Shown: in pieces, positions 1 to 9,938 of the stretch
Numbering within the stretch: position 1 is the first letter of the stretch
How the letters are laid out: each line of letters begins with the position of its first letter
Assembly: GCF_003315135.1 (NCBI RefSeq)
Contig: NZ_QNRK01000006.1
Coordinates: 1 to 64,000, forward strand
Length of the DNA stretch: 64,000 bases
Direction of reading: 5' to 3'
Origin: Roseiarcus fermentans
Lineage (GTDB): Bacteria > Pseudomonadota > Alphaproteobacteria > Rhizobiales > Beijerinckiaceae
Program-made: the position numbers and the translations under genes
The notes under the pieces: generated by a model
What the model saw: only the letters and a program-made list of their open reading frames with translations
What the model was told of the DNA's origin: nothing
Database searches by the model: none

Positions 1-842
1 GCCGCGTCGTCAGCGTCGCAGCGCGCCGCTCGACCGCGCTCGTATTCACCCCAACGCTCTCGAACCACGACGGATCGAGCCGAACGCCGGGATTGCGGGC
101 CCGGTTGTGGCCGGCCTGAGGTCGTTCCGTCGCCTGATCCATGGGTTTTTTACGCCTTCCCGGAGCGGCAAATTGTCACGGGTGCAGGAAGCCTTCAAGG
201 GACGCCGACGCTCCCGCGGCTTCCTTTGCGGCTCTCTTGCGCGCCCGCTGTCCGGCGGCGTTGGCGTCGCTCCGAATCGGAGGCCACTCGCGGCGAAGGC
301 CGTGATCCAGGTCCGGCATTTCGATAGGCGATCCTTCAGCCATTGTTCTCCGGCGTTCGAAGGCGCAGCAACGCGAGGGTCGGCCGTTTCCGCCTGAAGC
401 CGGGGTATCGGCCTCCCTCCGCGTCGTGGAAACATGGTCTTCGGGCGGATCGGAGCGAAGAGTGCGCCGGTCGTCGTGGTCAGGAAGGCTGAACGCCTGG
501 CGCTCGCCGTCGGCGGGCGCGCATCTGGAACCGCAGGCTCTGGAGGCCGCGAGGGCGAACAGCGGCTGCTCCACGGCGAGGGCGAACCAGATCGGCGACT
601 TGCGCGGACCGGTATCGGCGTATTCGCAGAATCGATGCCCGACGCTGTAGGGTTTGCCCACGGACCGGCCCAGGGTCGGCGATGTCGGGCAAGTGAAATG
701 CCGATCGCCCCAAGCGTGATCGGGGCATCCAACTTCGAGGTGCGGCGCGCGTTGCGGTCGCGCCTTCCGACGATCCTCTCCGTGCCATACCGCAGAAATG
801 GTCTCGTCGACACGCTGGTCTCAAGCCATGACGCTGAGAGTC
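1..842. other. No supported gene upstream of tRNA-Asn
   Basis: Several open frames cross this stretch on both strands. All are rich in Arg, Pro and Ser, lack recognisable motifs and have no convincing ribosome binding site, as expected of shadow frames in GC-rich DNA. I see no repeat, RNA or mobile-element signature. A decayed gene remains possible but I cannot identify one. Confidence 0.5.
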
Positions 843-918
843 TGGCTCCCCGAGCAGGACTCGAACCTGCGACCATTCGATTAACAGTCGAATGCTCTAC
901 CAGCTGAGCTATCGGGGA
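843..918 (-). tRNA. tRNA-Asn(GTT)
   Basis: Reading the minus strand from 918 gives a full cloverleaf. The 7-bp acceptor stem starts TCCCCGA and pairs with TCGGGGA, the D-arm contains AGCTCAGCTGGTAGAGC, the anticodon loop reads CTGTTAA (anticodon GTT), and the T-arm contains GGTTCGAGTCC. The 3' CCA is genome-encoded (TGG at 843-845 on the plus strand). There is no intron and no adjacent integrase. Confidence 0.96.
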
Positions 919-1313
919 TCAGCAGGGTTGCCCGTATAGCAGATTTTCTCGCCGCGCCAAGCCGTTTTTCGCACTTGATTCATCCGACGAACCGCTTCCG
1001 GCTCTGCAAGGAAATGTCGCGCCGGTGTCGGTTCCTCCCGAAGGATTGCAGGACAAAGGTCAGCCCTTTCGTCCCTTGGCGCCGAGCGAATGCGAAGAAG
1101 GCGTCGACAAGACGGCCCATCGGCCGCCTATCCCACGGGATGTGGTCCATGGATCGCGGACGCGCGCGCGGCCGCCGGTGAAGGGATCGCTGATCGGCAT
1201 GCCGGGCGTAGAGGCCGCAACTTTGGTGATGTGGGAGCATCCGGCGGTCTAGCCGCCTTGATGGGCCGTTTTCGCACTTGCTTCCAGGCGGGCTGCGGGG
1301 CCACCTTGGCCGC
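919..1313. other. Intergenic spacer, nothing recognised
   Basis: This stretch of about 395 bases separates tRNA-Asn from the NAD(P)HX repair gene. No open frame here resembles a protein, and I find no strong hairpin followed by a T-run. It presumably carries the promoters of the flanking genes. Confidence 0.4.
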
Positions 1314-2837
1314 ATGCTCGATCCATTGATCTGTCTGGAACTCCTGACCCCGGCCGAGATGGGCGAGGCCGACCGGATGACGATCGCCGCCGGGACGCCC
1401 GGTTCGCTCCTCATGGAAGCGGCGGGGCTCGCAGTGGCGGATGAAGCTGCCCGGCTCGCCCGCACGCGCGGGAAGATCGTCGTGCTCTGCGGCCCCGGCG
1501 CCAACGGCGGCGACGGCTTCGTCGCCGCCCGCCGCCTCGGCGAACGCGGATTTCCCGTCACGCTCGGCCTCCTCGGCAGCCGGGAGGCGCTGACGGGCGA
1601 CGCTGCTGTTGCGGCGGCGCGGTTCGCGGGCGCTATTCTCCCGGCCGTCGCGGTCGATCTCGGCGGCGCGGCCTGCGTCATCGACGCGCTGTTCGGCGCG
1701 GGGCTCGCGCGGGACATCGATGGCGAGGCGCGGGCGGTCGTCGAGCGAATCAACCGCCATGCGCGCTCCGGCGGCCGCGTCCTCGCGGTGGACACGCCCT
1801 CCGGGGTCGACGGGGCGACCGGAAGCGTCCGGGGCGTCGCGGTCGAGGCGACGGCCAGCGTCACCTTCTTCCGGTTGAAGCCTGGACATCTGCTCGAGCC
1901 CGGTCGGTCGCTCTGCGGCGCGATCCGGCTCATCGACATCGGCATTCCGGCGAGCGTGCTGCCGCGCATCGCGCCGAGCGCGTTCGTCAACAGCCCATGC
2001 CTGTGGAGCGACGCGCTGCCGCGCCTCGACAGCCGCTCGCACAAGTACGCGCGCGGCGCGGCGCTCGTTCTCTCTGGTCCGGCGCATCAAACGGGCGCGG
2101 CGCGGCTCGCGGCCCGCGCGGCGCTCCGGGCCGGCGCGGGGATCGTGACGCTCGCGAGCCCTCTGGACGCCGTCGCCGTCAACGCGGCGCATCTGACCGC
2201 CGTGATGGTCGCGCCGTTCTCCGGCGCCGGCGGCTTCGACGCGCTGCTCGCCGACGTCCGCCGCCGCGCCGTGGCGCTCGGTCCTGGCGCGGGCGCCGGG
2301 CCGGAGTTGCGAGATCTCGTCGCGGCGGCGCTGACGAGGCCCGCTCAAGGGCGGACGGTCGTTATGGACGCGGACGCCCTCACGAGCTTTGCCGGCGAGG
2401 CTGTCGAGCTCGCGGCGCTGATCGGGCGCGGCGGGCATTCCGCCGTCATGACCCCGCATGAAGGCGAGTTCGCCCGGCTGTTCGCCGGCGCCGACGGGAT
2501 CGACGCAGGCGGCGACAAACTCGCCCGCGCCCGTGCGGCGGCGCAGCTGACCGGCGCCGTCGTCGTGCTGAAAGGCTCGGATACGGTCGTCGCCGCGCCG
2601 GACGGACGGGCGGCCATCGGGTGGGACTTGCCGCCGACGCTCGCGACCGCCGGCTCCGGCGACGTGCTGACGGGTTTCGTCACCGGCCTCGCGGCGCAGG
2701 GCGTCCCTGCCTTCGAGGCGGCGGCGACCGCGGTCTGGCTGCACGGGGCCGCAGCGCGCGTCTTCGGGCCCGGGCTCGTCTCCGAGGATCTGCCCGAGGC
2801 GCTTCCCGGCGTGCTGGCTGCTCTGCGGGCTCAGTAA
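1314..2837 (+). CDS. nnr: Bifunctional NAD(P)H-hydrate epimerase / ADP-dependent dehydratase
   Basis: This cytosolic metabolite-repair enzyme converts damaged NAD(P)HX back to NAD(P)H. The N-terminal YjeF_N domain (about residues 1-210) carries the nucleotide-binding GPGANGGDGFVAARRL motif and epimerises R- and S-NAD(P)HX. The C-terminal ribokinase-like domain (about 225-505) carries TPHEGEF, VVLKGSDTVVAAPDG and ATAGSGDVLTG, typical of the dehydratase. The 507 residues fit the fused bacterial form. I chose the ATG at 1314 because family homology begins there; an in-frame start at 1278 would add 12 unlikely residues. It is a single-gene unit convergent with the Usp gene. Confidence 0.93.
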   Translation: MLDPLICLELLTPAEMGEADRMTIAAGTPGSLLMEAAGLAVADEAARLARTRGKIVVLCGPGANGGDGFVAARRLGERGFPVTLGLLGSREALTGDAAVAAARFAGAILPAVAVDLGGAACVIDALFGAGLARDIDGEARAVVERINRHARSGGRVLAVDTPSGVDGATGSVRGVAVEATASVTFFRLKPGHLLEPGRSLCGAIRLIDIGIPASVLPRIAPSAFVNSPCLWSDALPRLDSRSHKYARGAALVLSGPAHQTGAARLAARAALRAGAGIVTLASPLDAVAVNAAHLTAVMVAPFSGAGGFDALLADVRRRAVALGPGAGAGPELRDLVAAALTRPAQGRTVVMDADALTSFAGEAVELAALIGRGGHSAVMTPHEGEFARLFAGADGIDAGGDKLARARAAAQLTGAVVVLKGSDTVVAAPDGRAAIGWDLPPTLATAGSGDVLTGFVTGLAAQGVPAFEAAATAVWLHGAAARVFGPGLVSEDLPEALPGVLAALRAQ

Positions 2838-2870
2838 GCGCCGACGCCGCCGGGCCGTCCTCGCAAACGG

Positions 2871-3680
2871 TCAGTGCGAGAACAGAACCGGAGCGGTCAT
2901 GTGGGCCAGGATGTGGCGCGTGCCGGCGCCGTGTCCGAGCAGCGACTGCGTGCCGTGATCAAAAGCGCCGATCGCCAGAATGTCGGCCGCATGGTCGGAG
3001 ACCGCGCTGAGGAGCGTGTCCATCACCGCGACCTCGTCGACGACGAAGTGCTGGTAGCGCGCCCTTACCCCGCGCGCGGCCAGATTCGCGACGAGCAGAT
3101 CGGCGAATTCGTCGCGCTGGTCGCTCTTGCGCGCGACCTCGACAACGAGCGCGTCGGCGTCCTTGCCGATCAACGGCAGGACGTCGAAGGCCGCGCGCGC
3201 CGCGCCCCGCGACGTGCGCCAGGCGAACAGCGGCCGCTGGCCGACGTCCGGATAGTTTCCGACGAACGGGACGACGAGTACCGGCCGGCCGCTTTCGTAG
3301 ATCGCCTGCTCCGGCAGTCTTGCCGGGACCGGTTCGGCGTCATGGGTCTGGCCGAGGACGACGAGATCGAAGGTCCGGGCGATCTCGACGAACCGGCGGC
3401 CGATTTCGTGATCGCTGCCGCGATTGACGTCGAGAAAGGCCGCGCGGTCGCCCAGTGTAGGCGTCGCGACTTCGAACGCCGAGCGCGCCTCCTCCAGCGC
3501 AGCGGCGTAGTGCGGGCTCGGCCAGCTCGGGACGGACCCTACGAACTGAGCCTCGGCCTTTTCGGCGAACAGACCCGTCAGCCGCGCTCCGGTGCGCTGG
3601 GCGATCGTGAGCGCGAGCGCGAGCCTGACCGCCGTCCGCGGCTTCGAATCGACGTGAACGAGGATATTGCCAAGACTCAT
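2871..3680 (-). CDS. Universal stress protein, tandem UspA domains
   Basis: The 269 residues hold two UspA-type alpha/beta domains in tandem. The first begins ILVHVDS and ends near PVLVVPF; the second ends in a glycine-rich segment, GHGAGTRHILAHMTAPVLFS, resembling the usual ATP-binding G-2x-G-9x-G-S/T signature with a relaxed pattern. Such proteins bind adenine nucleotides and are induced by stress or growth arrest. It stands alone, divergent from the alpha/beta hydrolase across a spacer of about 200 bp and convergent with nnr. Its exact role cannot be read from the sequence. Confidence 0.88.
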   Translation of the reverse strand: MSLGNILVHVDSKPRTAVRLALALTIAQRTGARLTGLFAEKAEAQFVGSVPSWPSPHYAAALEEARSAFEVATPTLGDRAAFLDVNRGSDHEIGRRFVEIARTFDLVVLGQTHDAEPVPARLPEQAIYESGRPVLVVPFVGNYPDVGQRPLFAWRTSRGAARAAFDVLPLIGKDADALVVEVARKSDQRDEFADLLVANLAARGVRARYQHFVVDEVAVMDTLLSAVSDHAADILAIGAFDHGTQSLLGHGAGTRHILAHMTAPVLFSH

Positions 3681-3881
3681 TTCGCTTCCTTCCCAGCTTT
3701 GGTTCGACTCTAGCGGAGGCGGGGGGAGGGATCAACGAATCGAGAGGCGGCCGAACGACGCGCGCCCTTCGGTGTGCGGGTCACGACGCGAGCCGGTGGC
3801 CGCGGGTCTATCCGCGGCGCCCGCCCGCCCGTATTGTGGCGATGGGAATCGGCGCACGCGGCGGACGATGGCCGCGAAAGG

Positions 3882-4838
3882 ATGGACGCGGACGTGAAGT
3901 GGATTCTCGAGGCGGCTGCGGCGCTGGTTGCGCTCGAAGTCGCGCTGGCTGCGCTCGCCGTCCTGGCCGCGTGGGGGATCGAGCGAGCTGCGCCGCCACA
4001 AGGCCGCTATCTCGTCGTCGGCGGCGTGAAATTGCACCTCGTCGACCAGGGGCGCGGGCCGCCGGTCGTCCTGATCCATGGCCTCGCCGGCCAGATCGGC
4101 CATTTCGCTCACTCGCTCATTCGCCGCCTCACAGACGGGTTCCGCGTCGTCGCGTTCGACCGGCCGGGCTCCGGTTATTCCGCCCCGTCGCCCGGCGGGA
4201 TCCGGGAGCAGGCCGCGATTCTGGCTCGCGCGATCCGTGCGCTGAAGCTCGGTCAGCCGCTCGTCGTCGGCCATTCTCTCGGCGGCGCGGTGGCGCTTGC
4301 GCTGGCGCTCGACCACCCGGATTGCGTGGGCGGCCTTGCGCTGATCGCGCCTGCGACCCATCCGCTGGCCGAAGCGCCGGCGCTGTTCCGGTCGCTCGTC
4401 ATCCACTCGCGGCTGTTGCGCGGTCTCTACGCCTGGACGGCGGCGGGGCCGGCGGCGCTGATCGCGCGCCCGACGTTCTTCAGGGCCGCCTTCGCGCCGG
4501 AGCCGGCGCCGGCCGACTTCGGCACGGCCGGCGGCGGACTCCTCGCGTTGCGGCCCGGCAACCTGTACGTCACCTCGACCGAACTGACGGCAGGTCTTTC
4601 CGACGAGGCTGTCGAGACTATGCCCGGCCGCTACGGTTCGCTGACGATCCCGGTCGGAATCCTGTACGGCCGAGACGATCGCATTCTCGACTGGCGGTCG
4701 CAGGGCGAGGCGATGACCCGCGAACTCCCGTCGCTCGATTTGGAGCTCGTCGACGGCGGCCACATGCTGCCCGTCACGCAGCCCGACGTCTGCGCCCGCT
4801 TCATCCGCCGAATTGCGTCGAAAATGCCGGCCTTATGA
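3882..4838 (+). CDS. Alpha/beta hydrolase, membrane-anchored
   Basis: This 318-residue alpha/beta-hydrolase has one N-terminal hydrophobic segment (about residues 8-28), probably a signal anchor, followed by the fold. HGLAG forms the oxyanion region and GHSLGG is the nucleophile elbow with the catalytic Ser. The acid is likely in YGRDDRI and the His in DGGHMLP near the C terminus. ATG at 3882 follows a purine-rich GCGAAAGG and gives the expected length; the frame is open further upstream without homology. The substrate is unknown (ester or haloperoxidase-like). Confidence 0.87.
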   Translation: MDADVKWILEAAAALVALEVALAALAVLAAWGIERAAPPQGRYLVVGGVKLHLVDQGRGPPVVLIHGLAGQIGHFAHSLIRRLTDGFRVVAFDRPGSGYSAPSPGGIREQAAILARAIRALKLGQPLVVGHSLGGAVALALALDHPDCVGGLALIAPATHPLAEAPALFRSLVIHSRLLRGLYAWTAAGPAALIARPTFFRAAFAPEPAPADFGTAGGGLLALRPGNLYVTSTELTAGLSDEAVETMPGRYGSLTIPVGILYGRDDRILDWRSQGEAMTRELPSLDLELVDGGHMLPVTQPDVCARFIRRIASKMPAL

Positions 4839-4882
4839 GGCCGCCGCCCTGGGAGAGTGGCGCGTTTCGAGGTTGCGAACCG

Positions 4883-5248
4883 TCAGCGCGAAGCCCCGGT
4901 CCTGGACATGGGCGCGCCGAGCAGGACGCCGACAACCTCGCGAAAGAGGTGGAAATCGAACGGTTTCGCGAGCTGGACGACGGCGCCGCAGCCGGGATCC
5001 GCCGCGACGTGCCCGGTGGCGAAGGCGAACGGCACGCCGCGCTCCCGGAGACGCTCAGCCAGCGGGTAGCTTGTTCCGGCCCCGAGGCTCACGTCGAGGA
5101 TGGCGGCGTCGAACGCCTCGTCGAGCAGACGAACCGCATCCTCGAGCGTGAGCGCGGGACCGACGGTCTCATGTCCCAGTTCGTTGAGCCAATCCTCCGC
5201 CAACATCGCAATCAACGGCTCGTCATCGACTATTAGAATGCGCGCCAT
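4883..5248 (-). CDS. Single-domain response regulator (CheY-like)
   Basis: The 121-residue receiver domain alone has the acidic pair in VDDEP, the phospho-acceptor Asp in AILDVSL, the conserved Thr in FATGH and the Lys in LAKPF. It has no output domain, so it probably relays or drains phosphate from a kinase. GAAAGGA lies just upstream of the ATG at 5248. It is divergent, with a 60-bp shared promoter region, from a hybrid histidine kinase that is its likely partner. Confidence 0.9.
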   Translation of the reverse strand: MARILIVDDEPLIAMLAEDWLNELGHETVGPALTLEDAVRLLDEAFDAAILDVSLGAGTSYPLAERLRERGVPFAFATGHVAADPGCGAVVQLAKPFDFHLFREVVGVLLGAPMSRTGASR

Positions 5249-5308
5249 GATCCTTTCTTCCGAGATTGACCTCGACCGGCGCCGGCAAGGCGCTCCATAC
5301 TGTTTATC

Positions 5309-7225
5309 ATGACAACCCGGCTTCTTGCGCGCCTTTCGGCGGCGGTCGACGACTTGAAGTCCGACCGCGGTCGCCGGAGCGGATGGATTCTCATGACGAG
5401 CAGCATCGTTCTGCTCGTCGCCGCCGCCGCTTTGGGAACGGCTATGGCCGTCCGGGTCGACAGCGCGACTTCCTGGATCGAGCACACCTACCAGGTGCGC
5501 GGACTGGTCGGGCAAGCGGTCATCGCCCTCCAGAACGCCGAGATCTCCGTCCGCGACGGCCTCCTCGAGGGCCATGGCGCGAGTGGCGCTGCGGGCGCGC
5601 GCTCGACGGTGAACGACAATCTGTCGAAGCTGCGGCAACTGGTTTCCGACAACCCCGACCAGATTCGCCGGCTGGACGAGATCGTCCAACTGACCGGCGC
5701 TTATCTCAGCGTCCTGGACCGCGCCGCGACCGAGGGGATGTCGGACCCGGCCGCTTTCAACGATTTGCTCGCTAGGGGCGACGCAGAGGGCCCGGCGAGC
5801 CGGCTGCGCGATCTGCTCGCGGCGTTCGACGCCGCCGAAGTCGACCTTCTCGCCGCGCGCCAGCAGACGGCGGGTCGGCTGCAGGCGATCCTGTACGGGC
5901 TTTTGCTGCTGAGCCTCGTCAGCGCAACCATTGCGACCATCGCGGTCGTGACGACCAGCCGGTCATTCGTCCGGCAGGTCCAGGCGCAATCCGCGGCGCT
6001 GATTGCGGAGACGGAAAGCCGCCTCAGGGCCGAGAGCCTCCTGCTTCAGACGCAGAAGCTCGAACTCGTTGGCCAACTCACCGCCGGAATCGCTCACGAC
6101 TTCAACAATCTCCTGACGATCGTAATCGGCAACCTCGACACGATCCGACGACGGGTCGAGGCGGGTCAGGCGGAGCCCGGCCGCCTCGCGCGACCGGCGG
6201 AGACGGCGTTGGAAGGCGCGAGGCGGGCGGCCGCCTTGACGCAGAAGCTGCTTGCGTTCGCCCGTAGGCAGCCCCTTGCGCCCCGACAGCTGGACCTCAA
6301 CCGGGCGGTCGCCGCCATGTCCGACGTCCTTGTGCGCACGGTCGGCGAGGCGGTCAAGATCGAAACCGTCCTCGGCGCCGGCCTTTGGCCGGCCTTCGCC
6401 GATCCGAGCCAGGTCGACAACGCGATCGTCAACCTCGTCGTCAACGCGCGCGACGCGATGCCTGCCGGCGGCCACATCACAATCGAGACCGCGAACTCGT
6501 CGCTCGACGAACATTACGTCGCACAGTTCGGCGACGTCGCTCCCGGCCAGTACGTGATGCTGTCGGTGAGCGACACCGGGGTCGGCATCGCGAAGGACGT
6601 GCTTCCCCGAATTTTCGAACCGTTCTTCACCACCAAGGAAGTCGGCAAGGGGACCGGGCTGGGGCTCGCCATGATTCACGGCTTCGTCAAGCAGTCGAAA
6701 GGACACATCCGCATCTACAGCGAGCCGGGGCAGGGCACCGCGGTGAAAATCTATCTTCCGCGCATGACTGCCGCCGCCCCGCTTGCGACGACCCCGGCGA
6801 GCGACGCCCCGCCGGCCGGGGGCGCGCCGCCCGCGAAAGCCGGCGAGGTCGTGCTGCTGGTCGAGGACGACGCCGCCGTAAGCGACTTCGCGCGCGGCGC
6901 GCTCGAAGAGCTGGGCTACCGCGTTCTGGCCGCTCGCGACGGCGGGGAGGGGCTCGCCCTGCTGACCGGGCCCGACCGCATCGACGCCCTCTTCACCGAC
7001 GTCGTGCTTCCCGGCGGCCTCAATGGTCGGGGACTGGCCGACGAGGCCGGCAGGCTCCGCCCGAACCTGCCGACGCTGTTCACCACGGGCTACACCCGCA
7101 ACGCCATCGTCCACGACGGGCGCCTCGACCCGGACGTGAGGCTGATCACCAAGCCCTACACCCGGGAAGACCTCGCCCGAGCGCTCCGGCGCGCCATCGA
7201 CGAGGCTTTCCCGAACCCGAGTTAG
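5309..7225 (+). CDS. Hybrid sensor histidine kinase with C-terminal receiver
   Basis: This 638-residue membrane kinase has one helix near residues 30-52, an extracytoplasmic helical segment resembling CHASE3, and a second helix near 192-215. HisKA follows with the phospho-His in AGIAHDFNNLL (about residue 262), then HATPase_c with N- and G-boxes (VVNARDAMPAGG, DTGVGI, GTGLGL). A receiver spans about 515-630 with its Asp in LFTDVVLPGG. This order is typical of FixL/ElrA-style hybrid kinases. It is divergent from a single-domain regulator. Its TAG stop overlaps the stop of the convergent glucoamylase gene. Confidence 0.92.
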   Translation: MTTRLLARLSAAVDDLKSDRGRRSGWILMTSSIVLLVAAAALGTAMAVRVDSATSWIEHTYQVRGLVGQAVIALQNAEISVRDGLLEGHGASGAAGARSTVNDNLSKLRQLVSDNPDQIRRLDEIVQLTGAYLSVLDRAATEGMSDPAAFNDLLARGDAEGPASRLRDLLAAFDAAEVDLLAARQQTAGRLQAILYGLLLLSLVSATIATIAVVTTSRSFVRQVQAQSAALIAETESRLRAESLLLQTQKLELVGQLTAGIAHDFNNLLTIVIGNLDTIRRRVEAGQAEPGRLARPAETALEGARRAAALTQKLLAFARRQPLAPRQLDLNRAVAAMSDVLVRTVGEAVKIETVLGAGLWPAFADPSQVDNAIVNLVVNARDAMPAGGHITIETANSSLDEHYVAQFGDVAPGQYVMLSVSDTGVGIAKDVLPRIFEPFFTTKEVGKGTGLGLAMIHGFVKQSKGHIRIYSEPGQGTAVKIYLPRMTAAAPLATTPASDAPPAGGAPPAKAGEVVLLVEDDAAVSDFARGALEELGYRVLAARDGGEGLALLTGPDRIDALFTDVVLPGGLNGRGLADEAGRLRPNLPTLFTTGYTRNAIVHDGRLDPDVRLITKPYTREDLARALRRAIDEAFPNPS

Positions 7226-8556
7226 CCGCTGACGCCCGTCCCGTTGCGTCGCCTGACGGCCGAAAGAAACGCCGCGTAGCTCCAGGTCAGGTTCCGGACG
7301 CTCTTTTCATAGCCAGTCCAGGCGTCGAACTGCTCGCTCAGGAGGAGGTTGTCGCTGTGATAGACGACCGCCTGCAGCATCGCATCGCCGGCGGTCCGGA
7401 GCGCGGCGATCGCATCGGCGGCGGTTGTCGTCGACTGCACGCCGACCTGCTCGAAGAATTTTGCCGACAGGCTGTCGTAGGGGACAGCCGCGCCCGAGAG
7501 GATGGCGTGGGCCAGCCCGTAGTAGAGTTCCGAAAAATTCGCGGTGCAGAGCGCCCACGGATGGTCCGCGCCGGCGTTCAGGCTGTCGCCGTCGTAGGTG
7601 TCGCCTGGATAGCGCCCCATCAGCGGTCCGAACCCCTGAGCCGCGTCAGCGGCGTTGATCGGATAGGCGTTCGGACCGCCGGCGTCGGCGAATTCGCTGC
7701 GAACCTGAGCCGCTGTCGCCAGAAGCTTCGTGTCGGTGAACGGGATCGCGCCGTAGACGCTCGCGCAGACGATGTCGATGTTGGAGTCGTAGCCCGGCCT
7801 GGGGTTCTGCGGCTGGAGAATGGAGACGTAGCAGCTCCCGTTCCAGTGGCCCTCGAGCGCCGACGTCAGCCATGTGATCGCGGCGCCGAGGTTCGAAGGA
7901 ATGTCGAGGCCGATCGTGTTGGCCTGCACCGCCTCTAGGCAACGCAGTTGCACCGCCCTGGCGAAGAACGAATAGCCCGTCACCTCCTCCCACAGGTTGA
8001 CGGTCGGCTGCTGATAGACGTCGAGCACGAACCCGACATTGGCGTTCGCCACCGCCAGCGCGACGGCCTGACTCGCCGGATCGAGCTGGCCGTAGAGGCT
8101 GAGGATCGCCAGGGTCTGCAGCGCCGGCCCGTCGCTCTGATCCGTCCAGTCGCGCAAGTCGCCTTCGATGGTGAAGCAGGCGTGGGTCGGTTTGCCCGCC
8201 TGGATGGCGTTCGACTGGCACAGGCGCGCGAAGGTCACGTAGTCGATCAGCGTCTGCGCGCCGCCGCCGGGCCGGGACGGCGGATTGGCCGCCGCGACCT
8301 CGATCGCCGCGATCGCCGCGTCGCGAACCCAGTTGTACACGTAATTCTGCGTGATATAGGCCTGGTTGGCCGGATACGAGGGGGACGCCAGCACGCAGCC
8401 CGGCGCCGAGAACCGGCTCGGGTCGCCGGGATCGACGAACACGAACCCGGCTCCTGAAATGTTGCGCAGCATGAGCGGATACATGTGCTGCGCGATGCTC
8501 TGGAGATCGACCTCCTTGATCGCGAACTGGCGAAGCGCGTAATCGATCGTCGGCAT
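7222..8556 (-). CDS. GH15 glucoamylase-like protein, fungal type
   Basis: This 444-residue (alpha/alpha)6-barrel resembles GH15 glucoamylase. YVYNWVRDAAIA matches the substrate-binding WxRD segment. NLWEEVTGYSFF carries the general-acid Glu pair. SEQFDAWTG followed by NLTWSYAAFLSA matches the general-base region of fungal glucoamylases. There is no signal peptide, so it is probably cytosolic, where it would act on glycogen or maltooligosaccharides. I chose the ATG at 8556 because the family's N-terminal helix starts there. No glycogen genes are adjacent. Its stop codon overlaps that of the convergent kinase gene. Confidence 0.82.
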   Translation of the reverse strand: MPTIDYALRQFAIKEVDLQSIAQHMYPLMLRNISGAGFVFVDPGDPSRFSAPGCVLASPSYPANQAYITQNYVYNWVRDAAIAAIEVAAANPPSRPGGGAQTLIDYVTFARLCQSNAIQAGKPTHACFTIEGDLRDWTDQSDGPALQTLAILSLYGQLDPASQAVALAVANANVGFVLDVYQQPTVNLWEEVTGYSFFARAVQLRCLEAVQANTIGLDIPSNLGAAITWLTSALEGHWNGSCYVSILQPQNPRPGYDSNIDIVCASVYGAIPFTDTKLLATAAQVRSEFADAGGPNAYPINAADAAQGFGPLMGRYPGDTYDGDSLNAGADHPWALCTANFSELYYGLAHAILSGAAVPYDSLSAKFFEQVGVQSTTTAADAIAALRTAGDAMLQAVVYHSDNLLLSEQFDAWTGYEKSVRNLTWSYAAFLSAVRRRNGTGVSG

Positions 8557-8651
8557 GGCATTGCCTCGGTTACAGCGTCGATACGAGACTCTTATTATTA
8601 CACATGCTGCTTCCGAATGGCTGCGCCGACGGAAGATGGCCTCGGTCCGCT

Positions 8652-9938
8652 CTACTGGCCAGGCGCGGGCGCCTCGACCGGCCGCGCGTGCACACGCCAC
8701 ACCAGGATGCTCAACGCCGCCACCGGAACGCCGATCGCGGCGGTGGCGAGGAAGAACCGGACGTAGCCGAATTCGTCGACCATCACCCCCGAGAGGCCCC
8801 CGACGAGCTTGCCGGGCAGCGCATAGAGCGAAGACAGAAGCGCGTACTGGCTCGCCGCGAAACCCGGAGAAACGAGCGACGACATGTAGGCGATCAGCGC
8901 CGCGCCGGCGAAGCCGCCGGCGAAGCTCTCGACGCTGACGGCGAGCGTCAGCAGCGGCAGGCTCGCGCCCTTCGACGCGAGCAGAGCCAGCGACAGGTGG
9001 GAGGACGAGGCGGCGACGCCTCCGAGGATGAGGGTGGGCATCAGCCCCAGCCGCGCCACCGCCAGGCCGCCGCCGAACGCGCCCGCGATCCCGATCCAGA
9101 CGCCATAGAGCTTCGACACGGTGGCGATGTCGGATTTGGTGAAGCCGAGGTCGATGTAGAGCGGATTGGCCATCACGCCGGACACGAAGTCGGGCAGCCG
9201 GTAGATCGCCACCAGCGCGAGGATGGCGATCAGCGTCGCGCCATAGCGGGTCGCGAGGTCCCGCAGCGGCTCGACGAACGAGACAGCGAAGGACGGGCGT
9301 CCCCCCGATATCCGCGGCTTGTCGAGCCGGGGCGACAGCAGGCAGCCGCCGATCCCGACCAGCGTCAGCCCCGCCATGGCGAGATAGGCCGCGCGCCAAC
9401 TCGCGAAATCGGCGATGTAGAGCGCGCCGGCGCCGGCGCACAGCATCGCCAGGCGATAGCCGAGCTGATAGACCGCCGACATCATGCCCTGGCGTTCGAT
9501 CGGCGCTGCGTCGATGCGCCAGCCGTCGATGGTCACGTCCTGGCTCGCGGCGGCGAAGGCGGTCAGGAAGGCGAACAGCACATTCCAGCCCAGGGATTGC
9601 GCCGGCGCGCCGAAGGCGAGGCCGGCGAGACTCGCCGCCACCATGAGCTGGGCGAGCAACATCCAGCCGCGCCTGCGCCCGAGCCGGGCGGCGAGGAACG
9701 GCGGGTCGTATTCGTCGATGAACGGCGCCCAGGCGAACTTGAAGGTGAAGGCGAGCGCCGCATAACTCATGAGCCCGATCGCCGATCGGCTCACCCCGGC
9801 TTCGCGCAGCCACGCCGACTGGGTCGAGAAGATCAGGAGGAACGGCAGGCCCGACGAGAAGCCCAGCGCGAGCATCAGCGCGAGCCGGGGATCCCTCAGG
9901 AGTTCACGAAGCGGAAGTGATTTTTGAAGCGACGTCAT
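8652..9938 (-). CDS. ampG: AmpG-like muropeptide permease (MFS)
   Basis: This 428-residue major-facilitator protein has about 12 hydrophobic segments. The N terminus has the AmpG-type sequence GLPFLLIFSTQSAWLREAG, then FKFAWAPFIDEYDPP and a GRRRGWM loop. AmpG imports anhydromuropeptides from the periplasm for cell-wall recycling, feeding AmpD and beta-lactamase induction in other bacteria. No recycling genes lie next to it. Because AmpG-like MFS proteins can have other substrates, the transport specificity is family knowledge and not proven here. Confidence 0.8.
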   Translation of the reverse strand: MTSLQKSLPLRELLRDPRLALMLALGFSSGLPFLLIFSTQSAWLREAGVSRSAIGLMSYAALAFTFKFAWAPFIDEYDPPFLAARLGRRRGWMLLAQLMVAASLAGLAFGAPAQSLGWNVLFAFLTAFAAASQDVTIDGWRIDAAPIERQGMMSAVYQLGYRLAMLCAGAGALYIADFASWRAAYLAMAGLTLVGIGGCLLSPRLDKPRISGGRPSFAVSFVEPLRDLATRYGATLIAILALVAIYRLPDFVSGVMANPLYIDLGFTKSDIATVSKLYGVWIGIAGAFGGGLAVARLGLMPTLILGGVAASSSHLSLALLASKGASLPLLTLAVSVESFAGGFAGAALIAYMSSLVSPGFAASQYALLSSLYALPGKLVGGLSGVMVDEFGYVRFFLATAAIGVPVAALSILVWRVHARPVEAPAPGQ

